Assembly: GCA_023259875.1 (NCBI GenBank)
Contig: JALRFL010000037.1
Coordinates: forward strand, 1-6,965
Source of the DNA: Alphaproteobacteria bacterium
Lineage (GTDB): Bacteria > Pseudomonadota > Alphaproteobacteria > Puniceispirillales > UBA1172
Direction: 5' to 3'
DNA length: 6,965 bases
Every line of letters begins with the position of its first letter. Positions within the stretch are counted from its first letter, which is position 1. A program made the position numbers and the translations under genes. Under the pieces are notes generated by a model that was given only the letters and a program-made list of their open reading frames with translations, made no database searches and was not told the origin of the DNA. Of the stretch, positions 1 through 5,920 are shown in pieces.

Positions 1-378
1 CATGGGCTGAATAAAGACCTTGGATTTACTGATGAAGATCGGGTTGAAAATATTCGCCGTATTGCTGAGGTGGCTAGGTTGATGGTGGATGCTGGTTTGG
101 TAGTATTAACAGCCTTTATTTCACCTTTTCGCTCAGAAAGAGATATGGCAAGCGAGCTGTTTGATGAGGGCGAGTTCGTTGAAATTTTTGTCGATACTCC
201 AATAGAGATTTGTGAGAAGCGCGATGCCAAAGGGCTCTATAAAAAAGCACGAGCAGGTGAAATTCCAAATTTCACAGGCATTGGTTCTCCCTATGAGTCG
301 CCATTGTCACCTGATATCATTCTGGATCATGAATGGAATATAGATGATATGGTCAAAAAACTTGCTGCTAGGCTTTAG
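1..378 (+). CDS. cysC: Adenylylsulfate kinase (APS kinase), C-terminal part, cut by left edge
   Basis: This is the last 125 codons of an APS kinase, which phosphorylates adenosine 5'-phosphosulfate with ATP to give PAPS in cytoplasmic sulfate activation. The frame is open from base 1, so the reading begins well before the first in-window ATG at 70. The visible protein starts at HGLNKDLGF, which in E. coli CysC directly follows the DGDNVR substrate motif. The P-loop and DGDNVR therefore lie outside the window. Family hallmarks that are present: ENIRR, EVARLMVDAGLVVLTAFISP followed by FRSER, the IFVDTP strand, and the lid KGLYKKARAGEIPNFTGI. The C-terminus (IDDMVKKLAARL) ends normally at TAG. 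The N-terminal fusion partner, if any, cannot be seen, so it could be free CysC or the kinase domain of a CysN-CysC fusion. GC is about 42% over bases 1-360 (hand count), lower than the sampled neighbours. Confidence 0.95.
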   Translation, partial: HGLNKDLGFTDEDRVENIRRIAEVARLMVDAGLVVLTAFISPFRSERDMASELFDEGEFVEIFVDTPIEICEKRDAKGLYKKARAGEIPNFTGIGSPYESPLSPDIILDHEWNIDDMVKKLAARL

Positions 379-411
379 AAACAGATTGAGCAAAAACAGA
401 ATTTTGCCGAC

Positions 412-451
412 CACAAGATAGAGAATCTTGTGATCTGCTTAGCACAAGATA
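412..451. repeat. Perfect dyad plus phased direct repeat upstream of the methyltransferase gene
   Basis: CACAAGAT (412-419) is followed after a 5-nt spacer by its exact reverse complement ATCTTGTG (425-432), an 8-bp perfect dyad. The left arm with its next base, CACAAGATA, recurs at 443-451, exactly 31 bp downstream, about three helical turns. The bases after the two direct copies are also similar (GAGAAT versus TAGATT). No T-run follows the dyad on either strand, so it does not look like an intrinsic terminator for cysC, although it lies only 33 nt after that stop codon. A protein-binding operator with two or three half-sites is the more natural reading, but the regulator is unknown and this is inference. 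Confidence 0.6.
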
Positions 452-464
452 TAGATTACGAATC
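423..464. promoter_or_regulatory. Pair of GANTC methylation sites upstream of the GANTC methyltransferase gene
   Basis: GAATC occurs at 423-427 and again at 460-464. The first overlaps the spacer and right arm of the 412-432 dyad; the second lies 19 bp upstream of the candidate -35 at 484. By eye I count about 16 GANTC sites in the whole window, so two in this 177-bp gap is locally dense, and the other intergenic gaps have none. In Caulobacter, GANTC sites near the ccrM promoter tie its expression to the methylation state; a similar autoregulatory role here is inference. Here the sites sit upstream of the candidate promoter rather than in the leader. Confidence 0.45.
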
Positions 465-483
465 AATTTCTCTTCATAACTCA

Positions 484-514
484 TTGACTTATTATAAAAA
501 TACCGTTTTATGAT
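484..514 (+). promoter_or_regulatory. Candidate sigma70-like promoter for the methyltransferase gene
   Basis: TTGACT (484-489) matches the -35 consensus at 5 of 6 positions, and TATGAT (509-514) matches the -10 consensus at 5 of 6. The spacer is 19 bp, longer than ideal. Transcription would begin near 521, giving a leader of about 35 nt before the GTG at 556. I found no TTAA-N7-TTAA CtrA box in the gap, so CtrA control of the Caulobacter type is not supported by the sequence. Confidence 0.4.
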
Positions 515-555
515 ATGTCTAGGCATGAGCAGATTAAGTCGAAGAGGATGAAACC

Positions 556-1641
556 GTGGTTCAGCCAAGACGCGATATGGTGTTGCAAGGCGATTGTGTT
601 GAGATGATGCGTCAGCTTGATGACGCCTCAGTTGATATGATTTTTGCTGATCCCCCTTATAATCTTCAGCTAGGGCAATCGGTCTTAATGCGGCCTGATC
701 ATTCTGCGGTTGATGGCATTGATTCGGGGGACACATGGGATCAATTTGGCAGTTTTGAGGCTTATGATCACTTTACCACCGCATGGTTGGCAGAGGCGCG
801 CCGGGTGCTTAAACCTGATGGCACGATTTGGGTTATTGGGTCATATCATAATATTTTTCGGGTCGGCACGGTGATGCAAAATCTTGGGTTCTGGACACTC
901 AATGATGTCATCTGGTTAAAAAGTAATCCCATGCCTAATTTTCGTGGTCGGCGGATGACGAACGCGCATGAGACTTTGATTTGGGCGTCGCGTGATCGAA
1001 AATCTCGCTATACTTTTAATTATCAGGCTATGAAAACCTTTAATGATGACCGCCAGCTTCGTTCAGATTGGTGGTTGCCGATTTGCTCAGGCAATGAACG
1101 CTTAAAGCATGACGGCGAGAAAGCCCATCCCACCCAAAAACCTGAAGCGCTTCTCCAACGGGTAATCCTTGCATCGACTCGTCCTGGGGATGTTGTGCTT
1201 GATCCGTTTTTTGGCACAGGGACAACCGGCGTTGTTGCAAAGCGGTTGCGGCGCCATTGGATCGGCGTTGAGGCAGATTCTGATTATGTCAATCTTGCAG
1301 AAGCGCGGATCAAATCGACGCGCGCCATTGGTGACCCTGATCTGCTTGAAACCCCAGAGCGTCGGGATGAGGTTAAGATTCCTTTTGGCGCCCTTTTGGA
1401 GCAAGGCCTTATTCAACCGGGGGATGAGCTGATCAGTGAAAAAGGGGATTATCGGGCTAAAGTGCGTGTAGATGGAAGCCTTAAAGCCGGTCAGGTCAGT
1501 GGATCAATTCACAGTCTGGCCGCGCAATTGCTTGGACGGCAAAGCTGTAATGGTTGGACATTCTGGTACACAAAAAAGAACCGCAAAGCGGTGTTAATAG
1601 ATGCCTTGCGGCAAGAGGCACGCACACGGCTTGGTCTTTAG
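556..1641 (+). CDS. ccrM: CcrM-like cell-cycle DNA adenine methyltransferase, GANTC specificity
   Basis: This 361-aa beta-class N6-adenine methyltransferase should transfer a methyl group from S-adenosylmethionine to the adenine in GANTC. Catalytic motif IV DPPY is at residues 32-35, with NLQLG following as in Caulobacter CcrM. IWVIGSYHNIFRVG (91-104), SNPMPNF (123-129) and NAHETLIWAS (136-145) are family blocks. HPTQKPEALL (191-200) precedes the SAM-binding motif DPFFGTGTTG (216-225). Residues from about 275 to the end form the extra C-terminal domain typical of CcrM (IPFGALLEQGLI, KVRVDGS, SGSIH, NGWTFWY at 332-338), which is essential for DNA recognition in that family. Length matches Caulobacter CcrM (about 358 aa). 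The start is GTG at 556: GAGG at 544-547 is an 8-nt-spaced ribosome site, and an in-frame TAA at 535 excludes a longer protein. The out-of-frame ATG at 548 overlaps the ribosome-site region. No partner restriction nuclease lies beside it, so this is an orphan regulatory methyltransferase rather than part of a restriction system. Specificity is inferred from similarity. Confidence 0.95.
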   Translation: MVQPRRDMVLQGDCVEMMRQLDDASVDMIFADPPYNLQLGQSVLMRPDHSAVDGIDSGDTWDQFGSFEAYDHFTTAWLAEARRVLKPDGTIWVIGSYHNIFRVGTVMQNLGFWTLNDVIWLKSNPMPNFRGRRMTNAHETLIWASRDRKSRYTFNYQAMKTFNDDRQLRSDWWLPICSGNERLKHDGEKAHPTQKPEALLQRVILASTRPGDVVLDPFFGTGTTGVVAKRLRRHWIGVEADSDYVNLAEARIKSTRAIGDPDLLETPERRDEVKIPFGALLEQGLIQPGDELISEKGDYRAKVRVDGSLKAGQVSGSIHSLAAQLLGRQSCNGWTFWYTKKNRKAVLIDALRQEARTRLGL

Positions 1642-1672
1642 CCTTTTCTTATCCTTAAAATTGAGATTTTTT

Positions 1673-1687
1673 TGAAGCGTGGCTTCA
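1673..1687. other. Small hairpin in the convergent gap between ccrM and apt
   Basis: TGAAGC (1673-1678) and GCTTCA (1682-1687) form a 6-bp perfect stem with a 3-nt loop in the 66-bp gap between two convergent stop codons. A run of seven T (1667-1673) lies on the 5' side. For plus-strand transcripts the T-run therefore precedes the stem, and for minus-strand transcripts the stem is followed by A residues. Its position suggests transcript-end function, but it is not a canonical terminator in either direction. Confidence 0.25.
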
Positions 1688-1707
1688 TCATCACTTTATT
1701 TGGTTTC

Positions 1708-2229
1708 TTAAAATTCATATTGCTGAAGCGCGTGAACCTCACCCATCAATTGCGAACGCCCCTTCAGGCCAGTCAGTTCAATGAGGACGATATTTGCCGC
1801 AATTTTGCCGCCACGCGCGGTGATGAGATGATTGGCGGCGGCAATTGTGCCACCTGTCGCCAAAAGATCATCAACCAGAACGATGGTCTTGCCCTCAATC
1901 TGGCGATCTTCTTGAATGGCTAAACTGGCCTCACCATATTCCAGCGCATAAGCATGGTCGATGACCTTGCCCGGCAATTTGCCTTTTTTGCGGATCATCA
2001 AAGCGCCAACCCCAAGTGACAAGGCAACGGGCGTCACAAAAAGAAAGCCGCGCGCGTCAATCCCAGCGATCAGGTCAGGGCGATAAGGCCGAGCCAATTC
2101 CGTAAGGGTAGCCACGCAATTTTTAAGCGCGGCGGCGTCCTCCAAAACAGGTGAGATATCATAAAAGGTTATACCGTCTTTTGGAAAATCAGGATAGGTG
2201 GTGATGTGACGGTTGAGATCAAACGCCAA
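1708..2229 (-). CDS. apt: Adenine phosphoribosyltransferase
   Basis: This 173-aa cytoplasmic enzyme makes AMP and pyrophosphate from adenine and PRPP (purine salvage). The N-terminus TTYPDFPKDGITFYDISPVLED (with its family FP-x-x-GI-F-D pattern) spans residues 10-31. AGIDARGFLF is at 55-64, KKGKLPGK at 81-88 in the flexible loop, ALEYG at 95-99, and the PRPP-binding signature VLVDDLLATGGT at 117-128. Length is normal for bacterial Apt (about 170-185 aa). The start is a rare TTG at 2229-2227: an in-frame TAA a few codons upstream leaves no ATG or GTG in the frame, and an AGGGGG ribosome site lies 6 nt before it, inside the last codons of glcB. One nucleotide separates the glcB stop from this start, so translation is probably coupled to glcB. 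The gene converges with the methyltransferase gene. Confidence 0.95.
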   Translation of the reverse strand: MAFDLNRHITTYPDFPKDGITFYDISPVLEDAAALKNCVATLTELARPYRPDLIAGIDARGFLFVTPVALSLGVGALMIRKKGKLPGKVIDHAYALEYGEASLAIQEDRQIEGKTIVLVDDLLATGGTIAAANHLITARGGKIAANIVLIELTGLKGRSQLMGEVHALQQYEF

Positions 2230-2230
2230 T

Positions 2231-4393
2231 CTATGCCCCCTTTAGCTCAAGCCGGCGGCGATGCAACACAGGTTCGGTATAACCTGATGGCTGAATGCGA
2301 CCTTCAAAAACCAAATCACAAGCGGCCTTAAAGGCAACAGATTGATCAAAATTGTCTGCCATAGGGTGATAATTTTGATCGCCCTCGTTTTGCCGATCAA
2401 CCACGGCTGCCATCCGCTTCATGGTATCCATCACCTGTTCTTTTGAGGTCACGCCATGATGAAGCCAATTGGCAATATGCTGGGCAGAAATCCGCAAGGT
2501 CGCGCGGTCTTCCATCAGGCCAATATCATTGATATCAGGCACCTTGGAACATCCAACCCCTTGATCCACCCAGCGCACCACATAGCCCAGAATCCCTTGG
2601 GCGTTGTTGTCTAGCTCTTGCTGAATATCCGCGGCGGAATGATTGCTCTGGTAATCAACAGGAATGGTCAGCAAATCTTCAAGTTTAGCCCGGCGCTTGC
2701 CCATGAGAGATTTTTGCACCGCAAACACATCTACCTGATGATAATGCAAGGCGTGAAGCGTTGCCGCGGTAGGTGATGGCACCCAAGCGCAATTTGCCCC
2801 TGCCTCAACATGACCGATTTTCTGTTCAATCATCGCGCCCATCAGATCAGGCATGGCCCACATACCTTTGCCGATTTGCGCCTTGCCAGAAAGGCCGCAA
2901 GCAAGACCAATATCAACATTCCAATCTTCATAAGCGGCGATCCATGTGGTACCTTTCATCGCGGTTTTGCGAATCATAGGGCCTGCTTCCATGGCGGTGT
3001 GAATCTCATCCCCGGTGCGATCAAGGAAACCGGTATTAATAAAGACCACGCGAGACGCGGCGGCACGAATACATTCTTTGAGGTTAACCGACGTCCGACG
3101 TTCTTCGTCCATAATGCCGATCTTGATAGTATCCGCAGGCAGACCAAGGACGCATTCAACATGACCAAAAGTTTCGTTTGAAAAAGCAACTTCATCAGGG
3201 CCATGCATTTTTGGCTTAACAATATAAATAGAACCCGTGCGGCTGTTGCGATATTTGCCATGGCCTTTGAGATCATGCATAGCGATAGCCGAAGAAATAA
3301 AGGCATCCATAATGCCCTCAAAAAACTCATGCCCTTGGTCATCAAGGATGGCCGGATTCGTCATCAGATGCCCAACATTCCTTACCAGCATCAATGATCG
3401 TCCAGGCAGAACCAAAGGTTTGCCATCAAGCCCTTCAAACTCACGGTCGGCGTGAAGCGCCCTTTCTATGACCTTTCCATTTTTTTGGAAACTTGCGGTC
3501 AGATCGCCCTTCATTAGCCCTAGCCAGTTGCGATAGGCATCGACTTTATCTTCGGCATCAACCGCGGCAATCGAATCTTCAAGATCAACAATCGTGGTCA
3601 AGGCAGATTCAATCACGACATCATTAATTCCGGCCTTATCGGTTGATCCAATGGTGCCTTCACGGTCAACAATAAGTTCAAGATGAAGCCCATTAACCCT
3701 AAGCAATATGGATGAGGGGTTGGCCACATCCCCTAGCCATCCACGAAGTTGGCTTGCATCCGCAAGCTGTGCTGATCCGCCATGGTCAAGGCTTGCCACC
3801 AATTGACCATCGGTGATGGTGTAATGGGTGGTATCGTGGTGGCTAGCGCCAGTCAGGGGAATAACCTGATCCAGATGATCACGCACGGTTGCGATAACTT
3901 TATCCCCACGGGTTTTGTCATATCCAGTGGCGATATTATCTTCACGCGGGATCGCATCAGTGCCGTAAAATGCATCATAGAGACTGCCCCACCGCGCATT
4001 AGCCGCATTAAGAGCAAAGCGCGCATTTAACACAGGAACAACAAGTTGAGGTCCTGCCACTGAAGCCATTTCTGAATCAACATGGCTGGTGGTAATTTCA
4101 AAATCAGCACCTTCAGGGATAAGATAGCCAATGTCTTTTAAAAAGGCGGTGTATTCACCCATATCATGGGCTTTGCCGCGGCGCGCAATAAACCAGTCAT
4201 CAATTTTTTTCTGAAGCTCAGCACGAAAGGCGAGCAAGTCACGGTTTTTAGGAGTAAGAACGGCAGCAGCATTTGCCATCCCCTGCCAGAAATGATCAGC
4301 AGAAAGGCCAATATCTGTTAACACCTCATCCTTCACGAAATCATAGAGCGTTTTATCAATCTGAAGCCCGAATGATGTTACCCGTTCTGTCAT
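2231..4393 (-). CDS. glcB: Malate synthase G
   Basis: This 720-aa enzyme condenses glyoxylate with acetyl-CoA to give malate, the second step of the glyoxylate route and of glycolate use. It matches the large monomeric G isoform (E. coli GlcB, 723 aa), not the shorter AceB. Residues expected at the active site are present: Arg338 in VRNVGHLM, Glu430 in GIMDEERRT, Asp458 in TGFLDRTGDE and Asp629 in LMEDRATLRIS. They correspond to E. coli Arg338, Glu427, Asp455 and Asp631 after small indels. Other conserved blocks are SRTGSIYIVKPKMHGP, GKAQIGKGMWAMPDLM, WVPSPTAATLHALHYHQ and QGVGCSKVPDI. The open frame runs upstream to a TTG at 4453, but I place the start at ATG 4393. MTERVTSFGLQ begins at the family position, AAGGAG lies 6 nt before it, and the extension overlaps a good promoter. 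No glycolate oxidase genes are next to it; the cotranscribed downstream neighbour is apt. Confidence 0.96.
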   Translation of the reverse strand: MTERVTSFGLQIDKTLYDFVKDEVLTDIGLSADHFWQGMANAAAVLTPKNRDLLAFRAELQKKIDDWFIARRGKAHDMGEYTAFLKDIGYLIPEGADFEITTSHVDSEMASVAGPQLVVPVLNARFALNAANARWGSLYDAFYGTDAIPREDNIATGYDKTRGDKVIATVRDHLDQVIPLTGASHHDTTHYTITDGQLVASLDHGGSAQLADASQLRGWLGDVANPSSILLRVNGLHLELIVDREGTIGSTDKAGINDVVIESALTTIVDLEDSIAAVDAEDKVDAYRNWLGLMKGDLTASFQKNGKVIERALHADREFEGLDGKPLVLPGRSLMLVRNVGHLMTNPAILDDQGHEFFEGIMDAFISSAIAMHDLKGHGKYRNSRTGSIYIVKPKMHGPDEVAFSNETFGHVECVLGLPADTIKIGIMDEERRTSVNLKECIRAAASRVVFINTGFLDRTGDEIHTAMEAGPMIRKTAMKGTTWIAAYEDWNVDIGLACGLSGKAQIGKGMWAMPDLMGAMIEQKIGHVEAGANCAWVPSPTAATLHALHYHQVDVFAVQKSLMGKRRAKLEDLLTIPVDYQSNHSAADIQQELDNNAQGILGYVVRWVDQGVGCSKVPDINDIGLMEDRATLRISAQHIANWLHHGVTSKEQVMDTMKRMAAVVDRQNEGDQNYHPMADNFDQSVAFKAACDLVFEGRIQPSGYTEPVLHRRRLELKGA

Positions 4394-4399
4394 GCTATA

Positions 4400-4405
4400 C
4401 TCCTT
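4400..4405 (-). promoter_or_regulatory. Ribosome binding site that sets the glcB start
   Basis: On the minus strand AAGGAG sits 6 nt before the ATG at 4393. It is a near-perfect Shine-Dalgarno sequence with good spacing. It favours the 720-aa protein over the 740-aa open frame that begins with TTG at 4453. Confidence 0.85.
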
Positions 4406-4424
4406 AGACTTATCAATACGATTG

Positions 4425-4453
4425 CTTATAGCGAGTTCAAGATATTGTGGCAA
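4425..4453 (-). promoter_or_regulatory. Sigma70-like promoter of glcB (and apt)
   Basis: On the minus strand TTGCCA (4453-4448) and TATAAG (4430-4425) each match consensus at 5 of 6 positions and are separated by exactly 17 bp. Transcription would start near 4418, about 25 nt before the ATG at 4393. The promoter lies in the 114-bp gap after the phosphomutase stop, so glcB-apt can be expressed independently of galU and the phosphomutase. No clear operator palindrome is visible around it. Confidence 0.65.
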
Positions 4454-4507
4454 TTCCTTTGCGGCGCATCATTTCAGTTTGAGCCCATGCAAATCCACTG
4501 GAAGCCT

Positions 4508-5920
4508 TTATGACCCCTCTTGGCTGGATTGATCTTGCCAGCCAGCCGCCCGAAGATGTTGATAAATCGTATTCTGTAATCGATTAAGGGAGGTTTCATC
4601 TTTGCCTTCGGCGCGAGCGACCAATTCCGCCCCGGTATTCGAAGCGCGGATCAACCACCAGCCATCATCATTGGTGACGCGGATGCCATCAATAGTATTA
4701 GCCTCGCTGATGCCAGCATCGGTTTCTGAACGCGCGGCGTTAGCGACCGCATCCACAAGACCAAATTTTTCAGACTCAAGGCAAGGGATACGCATCTCTG
4801 GCGTGGCAAAAACCCTTGGCAACGCATCACCAAACTGCGTGATATCTTGACCTGTTTCGGCCATTTCTTTCAACACGGCGACCGCTGCCAGCAGCGCATC
4901 ATCAAACCCATACCAGCCATCAGCGATAAAGAGATGACCGCTCATCTCACCGGCGAGTGGTGCTGAAATCTCCTTCAGCCGAGTTTTCATGTGGCTATGG
5001 CCAGTTTTCCATAATTGTGGGCGACCGCCTCTGGCGCTGACTTGATCTAATGCCACCAATGAGGATTTGACATCAAAAATAATCTCTGCCCCAGGGTGAC
5101 GACGCAATACCCCTCCAGACAAATAGGCCGTTAGCACATCCCCGGCCACTTGCCGGCCTTTGGCATCAATTAATCCAATGCGGTCACCATCACCATCAAA
5201 ACCAATTCCAATAACCGCGTCATGATCCGTGACCGCTTGCCGCAAAAGATGCAAGGTTTCGGGGTCAACCGGATCAGGATGGTGATGAGGGAAAGTGCCG
5301 TCAATCTCAGAAAACAGAACATGATGAGCTCCGGGCAGAGCCGCGGTTAAGCGTTCCACCATAGGGCCAGCCGCGCCATTCCCGCAATCCCAGACAAAAG
5401 CCATGTGACCAATGGCGCTAAGGTCGCCAGCATAACCAAGAAGCGCATCAAGATATTGTTGTTCTATATCCATGGGCTGATAACTGCCACCATCAGCGCT
5501 TTCAACCCCTTCGGCCATAGCTTTGCCAAGCGCCTGAATATCGTCATCAAAAAAAGGCTGATGGCCTAGCACCATCTTAAAGCCATTATATTGCGGCGGA
5601 TTATGTGAACCGGTGATTTGTACCGCACCATCCGCATCACTGATGCGGTCCGCAAAATAAAGCATGGGTGTTGGGCCAGTACCAATATCTGTTACCGCCA
5701 TGCCGCCATCGGTTAACCCTTTGGCGAGATGTTCAGATAACATGGGCGAGGACAATCTGCCATCACGGCCAATGACGACTGTTTTGCCGCCGCGCGCGCG
5801 GATAATGGCTGCAAATCCAGCGCCAATGGCATAGGCGTCATCCCCTGTTAAGGTATCATCAATGATACCCCGAATGTCATAGGCTCTTAATATGGTGGGA
5901 TCAAAATCATGTTTTATCAC
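4508..5920 (-). CDS. pgmG: Phosphomannomutase/phosphoglucomutase
   Basis: This 470-aa alpha-D-phosphohexomutase interconverts glucose 6- and 1-phosphate and probably mannose 6- and 1-phosphate, feeding nucleotide-sugar synthesis in the cytoplasm. Counting from the GTG start: FDPTILRAYDIRG near residues 6-18; the catalytic phosphoserine loop TGSHNPPQYNGFK with Ser105; the Mg-binding loop DGDGDR at 242-247; the sugar-specificity loop GEMSGH at 324-329; and the phosphate-binding loop RASNT at 425-429. Length and order match the AlgC/PgmG group. An ATG at 5941 opens the frame seven codons earlier, but it lacks a well-spaced ribosome site. GTG at 5920 gives the usual short N-terminus, has AAAGG 9 nt upstream, and overlaps the galU stop by 4 nt (GTGA). 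GalU uses its glucose-1-phosphate product, so the pair forms one pathway unit. The symbol is a best guess (also called algC or manB); substrate preference cannot be read from sequence alone. Confidence 0.93.
   Translation of the reverse strand: MIKHDFDPTILRAYDIRGIIDDTLTGDDAYAIGAGFAAIIRARGGKTVVIGRDGRLSSPMLSEHLAKGLTDGGMAVTDIGTGPTPMLYFADRISDADGAVQITGSHNPPQYNGFKMVLGHQPFFDDDIQALGKAMAEGVESADGGSYQPMDIEQQYLDALLGYAGDLSAIGHMAFVWDCGNGAAGPMVERLTAALPGAHHVLFSEIDGTFPHHHPDPVDPETLHLLRQAVTDHDAVIGIGFDGDGDRIGLIDAKGRQVAGDVLTAYLSGGVLRRHPGAEIIFDVKSSLVALDQVSARGGRPQLWKTGHSHMKTRLKEISAPLAGEMSGHLFIADGWYGFDDALLAAVAVLKEMAETGQDITQFGDALPRVFATPEMRIPCLESEKFGLVDAVANAARSETDAGISEANTIDGIRVTNDDGWWLIRASNTGAELVARAEGKDETSLNRLQNTIYQHLRAAGWQDQSSQEGS

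Noticed and set aside
412..432. Dyad after cysC as an intrinsic terminator
   Set aside because: The stem has only three G-C pairs and no T-run follows it on either strand; an operator role fits better.
523..537. CtrA box (TTAA-N7-TTAA) before ccrM
   Set aside because: Only one TTAA half-site (534-537) is present and no partner lies at the required spacing.
368..736. 122-codon minus-strand open frame across the intergenic gap and the start of ccrM
   Set aside because: It overlaps the well-supported methyltransferase N-terminus, has no recognisable domain, and its composition looks like an antisense shadow.
1667..1687. T-run and hairpin between ccrM and apt as a bidirectional terminator
   Set aside because: The T-run lies on the wrong side of the stem for the plus strand, and the minus-strand product would end in A residues; kept only as a low-confidence hairpin.
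1672..1923. 83-codon plus-strand frame with a hydrophobic beginning
   Set aside because: It starts with TTG in the convergent gap and then runs antisense through conserved apt sequence, including the complement of the PRPP-binding motif; no ribosome site is evident.
2974..3345. Second minus-strand frame of 123 codons inside glcB, and plus-strand frames at 2810-3181 and 3782-4030
   Set aside because: All lie in other frames of the highly conserved glcB coding region and show no family motifs.
4454..4507. Terminator after the phosphomutase gene
   Set aside because: Only short, widely spaced TTTGC/GCAAA and GCAT/ATGC complements are visible, with no T-run; not convincing.
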